A stretch of 64,000 nucleotides of DNA from Streptococcus mitis (GTDB lineage Bacteria > Bacillota > Bacilli > Lactobacillales > Streptococcaceae): contig MKYF01000007.1 in NCBI GenBank assembly GCA_001914195.1, forward strand, positions 1 to 64,000, in the 5' to 3' direction. This document shows, one piece after another, positions 1 through 7,862 of the stretch. Each line of letters starts with the position of its first letter. Position 1 is the stretch's first letter. A program made the position numbers and the translations under genes. The notes under the pieces were generated by a model. It was not told the origin of the DNA. It saw only the letters and a list, made by a program, of their open reading frames with translations, and did not search any database.

Positions 1-70
1 TAAACGTCATACATGGAATTTCGGTATTGTTAGCATTAGCTACAAAGTTAATCGTCGTGTGACAATCTAA
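1..70 (+). CDS. Small cationic peptide, copy 1 (5' end outside window)
   Basis: The visible codons, from AAA at 2-4 to TAA at 68-70, encode the last 22 residues of the same peptide found complete in the next two copies (ending VNRRVTI). The start and ribosome binding site lie to the left of the window. The function is not recognised; see the complete copies for composition. Confidence 0.75.
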   Translation, partial: KRHTWNFGIVSISYKVNRRVTI

Positions 71-195
71 TTTTGACTGGAATCAGATTTTCTATTCTAA
101 GCATTTCAGCAGAAAAAATGAACATTTCAGAGAAATTTTTAATATAGACATCTGAAATAAGCTAAACTATTTGTATCAAGATAAAGGAGGAAATT

Positions 196-288
196 ATGAA
201 AGTATTTAAAAAGTTGTTCAAACGTCATACATGGAATTTCGGTATTGTTAGCATTAGCTACAAAGTTAATCGTCGTGTGACAATCTAA
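196..288 (+). CDS. Small cationic peptide, copy 2 (30 aa), candidate leaderless bacteriocin-like peptide
   Basis: ATG at 196 follows a strong AAAGGAGGAAATT ribosome binding site. The product begins MKVFKKLFKRHTWNFG and ends SYKVNRRVTI. It has eight Lys/Arg, one His, one Trp and no acidic residue. The N-terminal third alternates basic and bulky hydrophobic residues, as in an amphipathic helix, and the rest is beta-prone. It has no double-glycine leader, no Sec signal and no Cys/Ser/Thr-rich core, and there is no modification enzyme nearby. The tandem copies followed by ABC export and immunity-like genes resemble the layout of multi-peptide leaderless bacteriocins such as aureocin A70, but I do not recognise the sequence itself. 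A signalling peptide or a toxin is also possible. Confidence 0.7.
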   Translation: MKVFKKLFKRHTWNFGIVSISYKVNRRVTI

Positions 289-413
289 TTTTGACTGAAA
301 GCAAATTTTCTATTCTAAGCATTTCAGCAGAAAAAATGAACATGTCAGAGCAAGATTTAATATAGATATCTGAAATAAGCTAAACTATTTGTATCAAGAT
401 AAAGGAGGAAGTT

Positions 414-506
414 ATGAAAGCATTTAAAAAGTTGTTCAAACGTCATACATGGAATTTCGGTATTGTTAGCATTAGCTACAAGGTCAATCGTCGCGTGACA
501 ATTTAA
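414..506 (+). CDS. Small cationic peptide, copy 3 (30 aa)
   Basis: ATG at 414 is preceded by AAAGGAGGAAGTT. The protein differs from copy 2 by one residue (Val3 to Ala), although the DNA carries several synonymous changes (for example GTT to GTC and CGT to CGC near the 3' end), which suggests selection for the peptide sequence. It is the last peptide gene before the transporter genes; the 90-bp gap to the next gene holds two overlapping inverted repeats. Function not recognised. Confidence 0.7.
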   Translation: MKAFKKLFKRHTWNFGIVSISYKVNRRVTI

Positions 507-514
507 TAAATAGA

Positions 515-580
515 ATAACTAGTCTAATTAGATTAGTTATCAATCAGAGGAGATTATAAAGTCTCTTCTGATTGATAACT
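515..580 (+). promoter_or_regulatory. Two overlapping, mutually exclusive hairpins between peptide and transporter genes
   Basis: Arms 515-526 and 529-540 form one hairpin (ATAACTAGTCTA with TAGATTAGTTAT, one G-U). Arms 535-553 and 562-580 form a second one of 19 bp with one G-U pair and an 8-nt loop. They share 535-540, so only one can form completely. No U-run follows, so this is not a classical terminator. It may stabilise the upstream peptide mRNA, stop RNA polymerase partially, or be a processing site that lowers transporter expression relative to the peptides. Confidence 0.6.
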
Positions 581-595
581 AAAGGAGATAATAAA

Positions 596-1333
596 ATGAG
601 CATAAATTTATTTACAATTTTTAGGACAATATGGTTAAGATCAGAAACAAAATTTTTATTTGCTTTTTCTCTACTTCCATTAGTAGTTCCTCTACTGACA
701 AATAGTCCAGATATGGAAGTTTTTTACGTAGCAGGAGATAATGCAAGTTTTAGTTTTTTTGTTAGCATTGTATTTCAATCACAATTTAAACTTGTTTTAC
801 CAACATTAATTTTTTCTTATATGATTTATTCTACTTTTCGAGATGAATTTAATTCTGGAATAATGTTTCTATACAAAGATTTACCGAAAAATAGAATTTT
901 TCAAGCTAAATTATTTTCTTTAATGGTTTTATACTGCCTATATACCTTGGTTACTTTATGTACATCATTGATAATTTTCTTTTTATTTTTAAATAAATCA
1001 AATATGCTATTCTCAGGTGATGACTTGTTAAGTAGAGAAATCTTAAGCATTTTCAGTATATTCTTTTCTAATTTAGTATCTATTTTAATTATGTCTTATA
1101 GCTCGCTAAAAACGAATAGAGCAGTAACAATAGTTATCTCAATTTTCTTTGTTTTAGCTTCAATACTTTCTTCTAAGATGGGATGGATGGGTTATCTATT
1201 TCCCAATGCGTATATATCGCTATCAAATGCAAGTGCTTTTACAAGTTTAGCTGCTATGTGTTTGTTGAGCATGGTCTATATTACAGTTTTCTATATTTTA
1301 TCGTATAAAAAATTTAAAAAAATGGAGTTTTAG
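596..1333 (+). CDS. ABC-2-type multispanning membrane protein (transport permease), 245 aa
   Basis: The start is ATG at 596 after AAAGGAGATAATAAA; a TTG 24 bases earlier lies inside the hairpin and is unlikely. The protein has about six hydrophobic segments (around residues 20-38, 63-80, 107-130, 150-175, 180-198, 214-236) and a basic C-terminus, YKKFKKMEF. It is paralogous to the protein at 3217-3972: both share the RxExKFLxxFSLxP-like N-terminus, an LYKD motif after the second segment, an FPN motif before the last one and the same tail. Such proteins form the channel of BcrAB- or LanEFG-like ABC transporters that give immunity to, or export, antimicrobial peptides. The partner is probably the ATPase at 2340-3212. 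Confidence 0.75.
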   Translation: MSINLFTIFRTIWLRSETKFLFAFSLLPLVVPLLTNSPDMEVFYVAGDNASFSFFVSIVFQSQFKLVLPTLIFSYMIYSTFRDEFNSGIMFLYKDLPKNRIFQAKLFSLMVLYCLYTLVTLCTSLIIFFLFLNKSNMLFSGDDLLSREILSIFSIFFSNLVSILIMSYSSLKTNRAVTIVISIFFVLASILSSKMGWMGYLFPNAYISLSNASAFTSLAAMCLLSMVYITVFYILSYKKFKKMEF

Positions 1334-1336
1334 AGA

Positions 1337-1915
1337 ATGAATGATAAAACGACAAAATTATCTACTGCGATAGTAGCTTTAGGAATTTTGATGTTATCTA
1401 TTGTTTTATATAGTATTGCTATGACTGGCTTAGTTTTTGTAGAGAAAGAACAACTAGTCAGTGTTTATTTCTATCTTTTAGTTGTTTTAATGCCAGCTTG
1501 TTTTATCATACTCCCAAATTATATAGCCCAAAAATATAATTTGTATACTAGTTGTGAGATTAAATTTTCGTGGTATAAATTTATTTTTTTAACAGCCTTA
1601 CTATTTCTTATAAATCTATTTTTTATTAAAGGCGAAGAATTTTGGTATCAAATGGTTATTGCTAGTTGTGAAGAGTTCCTGTTTCGCTATTGTTTATATC
1701 GTATTTTGCGAAATAATTTTTCTAAACCTCAGACATTACTAATATGCTCTTTACTATTTGGAATTTTACTACATTTGAATTATGACATTATAGATAATTT
1801 ATTGATTCGGAGTCCAATTGGTTTTATACTAGGACTTGTGACTATGCGTTTTGGATTGCATTATTCTATTGCAGCGCATTGGTTTATAAACTTACTAGCT
1901 GCATTATTTCAATAA
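1337..1915 (+). CDS. CPBP-family intramembrane metalloprotease, 192 aa
   Basis: Three membrane motifs of the CPBP (Abi/Rce1) family are visible: EEFLFR at residues 112-117, FGILLH at 141-146, and HWFIN at 181-185. The glutamates and histidines would bind the catalytic metal. About six hydrophobic segments surround them. In streptococci this family (for example PncO and SkkI-like proteins) often accompanies bacteriocin genes and confers self-immunity or processes peptides. The start ATG at 1337 lies 3 nt past the previous stop, with GAGAATG overlapping the binding site. With no C39 protease in the cluster, this is the only candidate protease for the small peptides. Confidence 0.85.
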   Translation: MNDKTTKLSTAIVALGILMLSIVLYSIAMTGLVFVEKEQLVSVYFYLLVVLMPACFIILPNYIAQKYNLYTSCEIKFSWYKFIFLTALLFLINLFFIKGEEFWYQMVIASCEEFLFRYCLYRILRNNFSKPQTLLICSLLFGILLHLNYDIIDNLLIRSPIGFILGLVTMRFGLHYSIAAHWFINLLAALFQ

Positions 1916-1924
1916 GGAGAAAAT

Positions 1925-2356
1925 ATGATTTCAATATTGTTGCTTTGTTTGTATTATACAGTATCTACACTATTTTTATTATTTTATTTACCAAATTTAT
2001 CAGTTATGATACTTGCTTTAATTTTGTACTTATTCCCGATTATTATTCATGGTTACGTATTATATAATAGTAAAAATAAAAAGGATTTAATTTATAAAAG
2101 TATCAGTTTGCCTATCATTTCAAGTGTGGCTTATATGATTTTTGCTATTTTGTCTGAAAAAATGTCTATTTGGAAAGTATTTGTGGAAAGAAATATCGTT
2201 GTATCAGATGAAATGACAGTGCAGATAGCTCAATCTCCTCTGGAGATGTCTCAGATTATTTTTGTGGTAATTTTATATCTTTCTATATCAATTGTTACTT
2301 ACTATATAAAGAGTCAGAAAAATAAAAAGGGAGTGAAAAATGTTAACAATTCATAA
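1925..2356 (+). CDS. Small membrane protein of unknown function, 143 aa
   Basis: ATG at 1925 follows AAGGAGAAAAT. There are four hydrophobic stretches (about residues 2-22, 26-50, 62-80 and 110-128) and a Lys-rich tail. The 3' end overlaps the ATPase gene by 17 bp, implying translational coupling. I do not recognise a family. Position suggests an accessory or immunity subunit of the peptide transporter. Confidence 0.65.
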   Translation: MISILLLCLYYTVSTLFLLFYLPNLSVMILALILYLFPIIIHGYVLYNSKNKKDLIYKSISLPIISSVAYMIFAILSEKMSIWKVFVERNIVVSDEMTVQIAQSPLEMSQIIFVVILYLSISIVTYYIKSQKNKKGVKNVNNS

Positions 2357-3212
2357 TTTATCTAAAAAATTTGCAGGAAATGATTTCTATTCATTGAGAA
2401 ATGTTAATTTGGAAATAAATAAGGGAGAAATTGTGGGGTTGATAGGTAAGAATGGGGCAGGAAAATCCACCCTCATGAAATTAATCGCCAAATCCCTGAA
2501 GCCGACGGAAGGTGAAATTTATTATAATGAAGTTGAACTGAGTTCAAAAGATTGTTTACTTCAGGATGTAGGAATTATGATTGATCCTGTATTTTATCCT
2601 GAAATGACAGTTGAAGATAATCTAAAATTTTATTTGAGATTGCATAACAAGAAAGAACTTTTCACAAATATTGAATCGACATTAAGATTAGTAGAGCTAT
2701 GGGAAGTAAGGAAAAGAAAACCGAAGAATTTTTCTTTTGGAATGAAGCAAAGAACAGCTTTAGCAATAGCTCTTGTTGCAGAACCTAATTTTTTAATTTT
2801 AGATGAACCCTTTGTAGGATTGGATCCAATAGGTGTTCAAAAATTGATTGTTATTTTGAAAGAATGGGCTAGTCAGAGAAAGATATCGATGTTGATATCG
2901 AGTCATCAATTGAGTGAATTAGAATCTCTGTGTGATCGTTATGTATACATAGAATCTGGTTGTTTAGCTGATGAATTTTCTAAACCATCTGGAAGAGATG
3001 TATTGATTGAGTTGATAGATGATGTAAACAGTTCAATCCTGAAATCCTATCTGTCAGATACTGTTTATTTAGAGGATCAGTATTTAGTCCTTTCTGCGCA
3101 ATGTAGTAGAGAAGAATTAAATAAAGTCTTGCAATTTTTGGGTGAAAAACAGATGATTTCTTCGATTAGTATGAAAGAAAATCAGTTAAAGGATATTTTT
3201 ATGGAAAGGTAG
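2340..3212 (+). CDS. ABC transporter ATP-binding protein, BcrA/NatA-like, 290 aa
   Basis: The nucleotide-binding domain fills residues 1-215: Walker A GKNGAGKST at 36-44, a degenerate signature FSFGMKQR at 131-138 in place of LSGGQ, Walker B FLILDEP at 151-157, and the switch-region SSHQL near 201. The C-terminal 75 residues match the variable tail of antibiotic-exporting BcrA-type ATPases. It probably energises the two ABC-2-type proteins at 596-1333 and 3217-3972. Expected role: expulsion of, or immunity to, the cationic peptides (inference from context). Confidence 0.88.
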   Translation: MLTIHNLSKKFAGNDFYSLRNVNLEINKGEIVGLIGKNGAGKSTLMKLIAKSLKPTEGEIYYNEVELSSKDCLLQDVGIMIDPVFYPEMTVEDNLKFYLRLHNKKELFTNIESTLRLVELWEVRKRKPKNFSFGMKQRTALAIALVAEPNFLILDEPFVGLDPIGVQKLIVILKEWASQRKISMLISSHQLSELESLCDRYVYIESGCLADEFSKPSGRDVLIELIDDVNSSILKSYLSDTVYLEDQYLVLSAQCSREELNKVLQFLGEKQMISSISMKENQLKDIFMER

Positions 3213-3216
3213 TGAA

Positions 3217-3972
3217 ATGAAAGATATTTTTTTGGCTGTATTAAGCACAACATGGAATAGAAAAGAAAGTAAGCTATTTTTACTTTTTAGTCTAATTCCT
3301 ATTCTATATTTAGCTTCTACATTTATGGAAACAAGTTTTATGAATGTAACTTCAATAGAAACTGGCGCAAAATTAAGTTTTTTAGAAATGTATGATGGTA
3401 TTTTTAATCTTTCTTTCAATTCAACTCTACCAACCTTATCCTTATTTTTACTAATTTTATCTGTAGTGAGAAGTGATATAGAATTACACCGACTTTTCTT
3501 ATATAAGGATATAGAGAGGAAAAAGATTTTATTATCAAAAATACTCAGTATACTCTCTTTATTTGCTTTATTTGTTTTGATTTTTTCTTTGCTAATGTTT
3601 GGTGTTTATTATTTAAGAGTTATCCATCTTCCCTTCGCTTCAGGAGAATTTTTAGGTCAGGATAGTTGGTTGGCCATATTCTCTATTTTTGGAACGATTT
3701 TACATCATGTTTTTTATATATTTCTACTAACTATGATATCGCTGTTTTTCAGTAATATTGCAAGTATTGTAAGTGGCATTATTATACTCATTTTTACAGG
3801 TATTTTACCTCTATTTGGTAAAATTGGTTTGATTTTCCCAAATGGTTTTCGTTTATTAGCCGAGGAGGGGAATTTTCACTTAGCCTATATTGGAATTATT
3901 TCAATAACAACATTCTACTCACTTATTCTATTTTATTTTAGCGTAAAGAAATTTAGAAAGGTAGAATTTTAA
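3217..3972 (+). CDS. ABC-2-type membrane protein, paralogue of the first permease, 251 aa
   Basis: It starts 4 nt after the ATPase stop at ATG 3217 with a GGTAGTGAA binding region. There are six predicted membrane segments and the C-terminus VKKFRKVEF. It shares the arrangement and several motifs (WNRKESK.FLLFSL, LYKDIERKKI, the FPN motif) with the protein at 596-1333, so the two may form a heterodimer, as LanE/LanG do. The gene is AT-rich like the rest of the cluster. Confidence 0.75.
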   Translation: MKDIFLAVLSTTWNRKESKLFLLFSLIPILYLASTFMETSFMNVTSIETGAKLSFLEMYDGIFNLSFNSTLPTLSLFLLILSVVRSDIELHRLFLYKDIERKKILLSKILSILSLFALFVLIFSLLMFGVYYLRVIHLPFASGEFLGQDSWLAIFSIFGTILHHVFYIFLLTMISLFFSNIASIVSGIIILIFTGILPLFGKIGLIFPNGFRLLAEEGNFHLAYIGIISITTFYSLILFYFSVKKFRKVEF

Positions 3973-3973
3973 A

Positions 3974-5692
3974 ATGATAAAGCAAAAACAGTTTTATCAA
4001 TATTTATTTCATTGTTTAGACAAACCAAGGTTCTTTATAGGTTTGTTCCTAAGTTTTATTAGCGCAGGAATGGGATTATTGATTCCTCAGTTTATAGGGA
4101 AAATGATGGATATGTCATTTTTGACATTTATTTTATCAAATCCGCTAATGCTAATAGGGATGCTATTATTCTTTTTATCTGTTTATACTTTACAGGCGAT
4201 ATCTTCTTATTTACTAGGAATGAGTGGAAATCAGGCTATGAAAAAGATGCAGGAAAGTCTTCATAGGAAAATTTTATCTTTATCAATAACAGATGTTGAA
4301 AGATATCAAGCAGGAGATTTATCAAACCGATTAACAAATGATATGTCGGTGGTATTAAAATTAATTTCGGTAACTTTTCCACAGGTCATTATGAATCTAT
4401 TCATTATTGTGGGGACTGCTTATTTTTTAGTTTCAATTAATTTCTATTTAACGTTAGTTAGTCTAGTACTAATATTGTGCCTATTATTTGTAACGCTTCC
4501 TATAAATGCTAAACTAGAAATGTGTTTTTTGGATCATCAAAATTTATTAGGAAAATTAGCAGGAGATTTAGGTCATAAATTTTCTAAGTTCAGATTAATA
4601 AAGTCAATGAATGGTGAAAAGCAAGAAATAAAGATTATGTCTAAAGTTTTTTCTGAACTTTTCAAGAATTTTAGAAAAATATTAGCAATTTCCTCTTTTC
4701 AAAGTGCCTTGTTAAATAGTGTAATCATGTTTTTCATTTTGATTATTATCTTAATAGCTGGATGGCAAGTTCAGAAAGGAATAATGACGATAGTGACACT
4801 GACTACTTTCATTATTTATGTCATGCAGTTACTGGAACCGACTTCAGAATTAATCCAGTCTTTAGATGATTTTGCTGAAGTAAAAGGGGTAGGAACACGT
4901 GTAGTAGAGTTATTTAATTTAGCTTCAGAAGATAATAATTTCTCTTATACAGAAGTGAATGACTTCTCTATTTCCTTTGATGCTGTTTCTTTCAGTTATT
5001 CAGAACAAGAAAAACGTGTAATAGATAATTTAAGCTTTCACATTTCATCTGGGCAACATGTTGCGATTATAGGTCCAAGCGGTTCAGGTAAGACAACTCT
5101 TTTTTCTTTATTGATGAAATTTTATCAATACGATGCAGGAGAGATATTGATTGGGGGAAAAAGATTAAGGGATTTGTCTTCGGAGAATGTTCGTGATTTG
5201 ATTAGTTATACTTCTCAAGATAATACTTTGTTTCATGGAACTCTAAGAGAAAATTTGACTTATGGGAAAAATAGTAAGGTATCGGACGAGAGGATGTATT
5301 TTGTTCTAAAAGAATTAGACCTTCTTAGCTTGATGAATCAATTGCCTAAAGGTTTAGAGAGTCATATATCTGATTCTGGTCAAGGATTATCTGAAGGTCA
5401 GAAGCAGCGATTTAATATAGCACGTTCATTAATGCTTCCGAGCGATATCTATTTATTTGATGAAATTACTGCAAGCTTGGATGTAGAAACTGAGCGAATT
5501 ATTACGAAGGCTGTGAATTCATTGACTGAAGGAAAAACACGACTAACAATTGCTCATCGATTATCAACGATTCGTGAAGCTGATATAGTGTTTGTTTTTG
5601 ACGATAATGGAAGAATTGTAGATAAAGGTAAACATGAGGAATTACAATTAAGAAATACTAGTTACCAAAGTTATCTACAGGAACTAAATTAA
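3974..5692 (+). CDS. ABC exporter, fused membrane and ATPase domains, no peptidase domain, 572 aa
   Basis: Residues 1-300 form a six-helix exporter membrane domain. Residues 330-570 are the ATPase: Walker A GPSGSGKTT at 367-375, signature LSEGQKQR at 472-479, Walker B IYLFDEITASLD around 492-503, and the H-loop AHRLSTI. There is no N-terminal C39 cysteine protease domain, so it cannot itself cut a double-glycine leader. This fits cargo without a leader. The gene lies 1 nt after the preceding stop and ends the operon at a strong terminator. Similar family members also export lantibiotics (LanT without peptidase) or drugs. Confidence 0.85.
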   Translation: MIKQKQFYQYLFHCLDKPRFFIGLFLSFISAGMGLLIPQFIGKMMDMSFLTFILSNPLMLIGMLLFFLSVYTLQAISSYLLGMSGNQAMKKMQESLHRKILSLSITDVERYQAGDLSNRLTNDMSVVLKLISVTFPQVIMNLFIIVGTAYFLVSINFYLTLVSLVLILCLLFVTLPINAKLEMCFLDHQNLLGKLAGDLGHKFSKFRLIKSMNGEKQEIKIMSKVFSELFKNFRKILAISSFQSALLNSVIMFFILIIILIAGWQVQKGIMTIVTLTTFIIYVMQLLEPTSELIQSLDDFAEVKGVGTRVVELFNLASEDNNFSYTEVNDFSISFDAVSFSYSEQEKRVIDNLSFHISSGQHVAIIGPSGSGKTTLFSLLMKFYQYDAGEILIGGKRLRDLSSENVRDLISYTSQDNTLFHGTLRENLTYGKNSKVSDERMYFVLKELDLLSLMNQLPKGLESHISDSGQGLSEGQKQRFNIARSLMLPSDIYLFDEITASLDVETERIITKAVNSLTEGKTRLTIAHRLSTIREADIVFVFDDNGRIVDKGKHEELQLRNTSYQSYLQELN

Positions 5693-5701
5693 AGACATTA
5701 G

Positions 5702-5749
5702 AAAAAGTAGTTAAGAAATTTCTGATAGAAAAATTCTTAACTACTTTTT
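5702..5749. terminator. Bidirectional intrinsic terminator between exporter gene and yidC
   Basis: Arms 5702-5717 and 5734-5749 (AAAAAGTAGTTAAGAA with its complement) form a 16-bp stem, A-rich on the left and T-rich on the right. It can end the plus-strand cluster and the convergent yidC gene. Confidence 0.85.
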
Positions 5750-5751
5750 TC

Positions 5752-6678
5752 TTATCTCGAACGTTGTTTTCCAGCGTTGCGATTTTTGTGTTTTTTCTTG
5801 CTTGTGATAGCAGTTGGTTGTTCAGGGGTAACGTCTTTTCGTCCACTTGGTTTAGAGAAAGCACTTGCTTTTGGTGGATTCTTCGCCAGTTCTTCACGGA
5901 CTTTTTTGCGAAGTTTTGGACGAACGATATAGTTGACGATAAACTGTTGGAGAATCATCATGAAACCACCGACAACCCAATAAAGAGTGACACTAGCTGG
6001 TGAGATGAGGGAGAAGCCGGCAATCATGACTGGGCTCACGTAAGCCATTTTCTTGATTTGATCTCTTTGCGTTTCATCTTCTACTCCGTGAAGTGAAAGG
6101 AGTGATTGAAGATAGTAAAGGACACCAGCGCAGGCAGCTAAAATCATACTTGGAGAGCCTAGAGGAATTCCTAGGTAACTTGCTTGAGCAACACCTTCAG
6201 TATATTGGGCAGCAAAGTAAATTGCAGAGAAGAAAGGCATTTGAAGGAGGATAGGGAAACATCCTACACCACCAAACATGCTGATACCGTGTTCTTTTTG
6301 AGCGGCAAAGAGAGCTTGTTGGGCTTCGAGTTTTTCTTCTTGAGTAGTCGCTTCCTTGAGACGTGTTTGGTGTGGCTCAAGGACGTGCTTGAGGGCGTTC
6401 ATCTTTTCAGAGTGAAGCGTTGCCTTCCATGATTGGTAGATACCAAGTGGCAAGATAATCAAGCGCACGATAATGGTTACGATGATGATAGCGACACCAA
6501 AGCCTAGACCTTGATCAGTAGCGAAGTACTTGATAGCTTCAGCCATAGGCGCTCCGATAGTATTCCAAATAAATCCTATTGGCTTTCCTGTGGCTTTATC
6601 GACGCTAACACAGCCAGTCAAGACTAGCAACATAGCCACTCCCATAGCCGAGAGTGCAAAACGTTTAATAGATTTCAC
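5752..6678 (-). CDS. yidC2: Membrane protein insertase YidC/OxaA family lipoprotein, 308 aa
   Basis: The lipoprotein signal ends LVLTGC with Cys23. The 60KD_IMP/OxaA domain spans about residues 55-250, with the FGGVGCFPILLQMPFF stretch and the usual five membrane segments, followed by a long basic C-terminal tail (residues 255-308, many Lys/Arg) that in YidC2-type proteins contacts ribosomes. It inserts membrane proteins with or without SRP/Sec. The start codon is GTG at 6678-6676, preceded by AAGGA. Gram-positive bacteria usually have two paralogues; the basic tail favours the YidC2 type. acyP lies upstream on the same strand. Confidence 0.92.
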   Translation of the reverse strand: MKSIKRFALSAMGVAMLLVLTGCVSVDKATGKPIGFIWNTIGAPMAEAIKYFATDQGLGFGVAIIIVTIIVRLIILPLGIYQSWKATLHSEKMNALKHVLEPHQTRLKEATTQEEKLEAQQALFAAQKEHGISMFGGVGCFPILLQMPFFSAIYFAAQYTEGVAQASYLGIPLGSPSMILAACAGVLYYLQSLLSLHGVEDETQRDQIKKMAYVSPVMIAGFSLISPASVTLYWVVGGFMMILQQFIVNYIVRPKLRKKVREELAKNPPKASAFSKPSGRKDVTPEQPTAITSKKKHKNRNAGKQRSR

Positions 6679-6755
6679 TGTTTTTATTCCTTCTTTAAAA
6701 ATTATACCTTTCTATTCTACTGTTTTTTTACAAAATATACAATAGTTCTAGAGAC

Positions 6756-7034
6756 TTAATTTGCGATTTTAAAGTCAGGGTAGGGAGGAAAGTTACTTAG
6801 TTTGACATCTAAGTAGCTGACTTTTGAAAAAGGTGTGGGTCCTTTGCGGATTTCTTGGATAAATTTCGCCATGGTAGCAGATGAGTCTGCTTGGGCTAAG
6901 ATTTCCACTGTGCCATCGTCGTTATTCCATACCCGACCTGTGATGCCACCAATTTCAAGTGCCAAGCTGTAAACACCCCAACGAAAGCCGACTCCTTGCA
7001 CCCTACCTTGGGCAATCATTCTAACCTTTTGCAT
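6756..7034 (-). CDS. acyP: Acylphosphatase, 92 aa
   Basis: Both family signatures are present: GRVQGVGFRW (residues 10-19, with the phosphate-binding Arg18) and GRVWNNDDGTVE (33-44, with the catalytic Asn). The length is typical. It hydrolyses acyl phosphates such as acetyl phosphate or carbamoyl phosphate in the cytosol. ATG at 7034 has an AAGGGG site. It lies upstream of yidC2 on the same strand and is divergent from the methylase gene, 33 bp apart, so the promoters overlap. Confidence 0.95.
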   Translation of the reverse strand: MQKVRMIAQGRVQGVGFRWGVYSLALEIGGITGRVWNNDDGTVEILAQADSSATMAKFIQEIRKGPTPFSKVSYLDVKLSNFPPYPDFKIAN

Positions 7035-7052
7035 ACCAAACCCCTTTGATTG

Positions 7053-7067
7053 TGTTATAATATTTCT
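7053..7067 (+). promoter_or_regulatory. Extended -10 promoter giving a probably leaderless methylase mRNA
   Basis: TGTTATAAT (TG at 7053-7054, TATAAT at 7056-7061) lies 6 nt before ATG 7068. Transcription would begin at or within a base or two of the start codon, and no Shine-Dalgarno sequence fits in between. Confidence 0.7.
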
Positions 7068-7808
7068 ATGACTATTATAACCTCAAAAGCCAATTCTGTG
7101 GTAAAAAATGCCAAGAAATTACACCAAAAAAAATACCGCAAGTCTGCCTATTTGATTGAAGGCTGGCACTTGTTTGAAGAAGCTGTTCAAGCTGGAGTGA
7201 CGATTGAGAAAATCTTTGCCCTAGAAAGTTATCGAGACCAGTTAGCCTCGTTTCCGCAAACTGTCTGGGTGTCAGAGGATATTTTACTAGATTTGGCGGA
7301 TTCTCAGACTCCACAGGGAATTGTTGCGGTGGTTCAAAAAGAAGAAGGCGGACAGTTCGAGTTTAAGGAAGGCCAGTTTCTATTTTTAGAGGATGTTCAA
7401 GATCCTGGTAATGTGGGAACTATCATTCGGACTGCGGATGCAGCAGGTTTTACTGGAGTAATTGTTTCAGATAAGTCGGCAGACATCTACAGTCTCAAGA
7501 CCTTACGTTCCATGCAAGGCAGTCATTTTCATCTGCCCATTTATCGAATGTCTAGTCAAAGGCTTCTCGAGGAAGCTAAAAAGGCAGGTATCCCAGTGCT
7601 GGCAACAACCCTATCTAAAGATTCTGTTGATTACAGAGAACTGCCTCCTATAGAAAATTTTGTACTAGTCATGGGAAATGAGGGGCAAGGAATTAGTCCC
7701 CTCATGGCTGAAAGTGCAGATCAATTGGTCCATATTAGCATGAAGGGGCAGGCTGAGAGTCTGAATGTTGCCGTTGCAGCAGGTATTTTAATTTTCCATT
7801 TAAGCTAA
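7068..7808 (+). CDS. TrmH/SpoU-family RNA 2'-O-methyltransferase, 246 aa
   Basis: The SpoU methylase domain occupies the C-terminal half, with motif 1 (DVQDPGNVGTIIRTADAAG near residues 108-126), motif 2 (VMGNEGQG near 202) and motif 3 (SLNVAVAAGI near 231). The N-terminal 95 residues form the L30e-like substrate-binding domain of the RlmB/TsnR group. It methylates ribose in rRNA or tRNA using SAM; the exact target cannot be read from the sequence. I use ATG 7068 rather than a TTG at 7050 because the promoter overlaps the latter. Confidence 0.9.
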   Translation: MTIITSKANSVVKNAKKLHQKKYRKSAYLIEGWHLFEEAVQAGVTIEKIFALESYRDQLASFPQTVWVSEDILLDLADSQTPQGIVAVVQKEEGGQFEFKEGQFLFLEDVQDPGNVGTIIRTADAAGFTGVIVSDKSADIYSLKTLRSMQGSHFHLPIYRMSSQRLLEEAKKAGIPVLATTLSKDSVDYRELPPIENFVLVMGNEGQGISPLMAESADQLVHISMKGQAESLNVAVAAGILIFHLS

Positions 7809-7862
7809 TTTTAACTTTCTTTGTTATAATCAAGGAAAGATGTTCATAGAAAAGGAGAAAAG

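Larger units (their letters stand above)
1..506 (+). repeat. Tandem 218-bp repeat carrying a small-peptide gene, three units
   Basis: The segment beginning AAACGTCATACATGG occurs at 2, 220 and 438, an exact period of 218 bp. Each unit consists of one 30-codon gene plus about 125 bp of spacer and its own AAAGGAGG ribosome binding site. The spacers are nearly identical with a few substitutions, and each holds an imperfect inverted repeat of the form ATTTCAG...CTGAAAT. The first unit is cut by the window edge, so there may be more copies to the left. Recent tandem duplication is the simplest reading. Confidence 0.9.

Noticed and set aside
1..506. CRISPR-like array
   Set aside because: The 218-bp units contain whole small genes with ribosome sites; there are no short repeats with unique spacers and no cas genes.
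572..595. In-frame TTG extension of the first ABC-2 protein
   Set aside because: It lies in the 3' arm of the 19-bp hairpin and has no ribosome site; ATG 596 has AAAGGAG.
1879..2067. Plus-strand frame overlapping the CPBP and small membrane protein genes
   Set aside because: Out of frame with both supported genes and lacking its own start signals.
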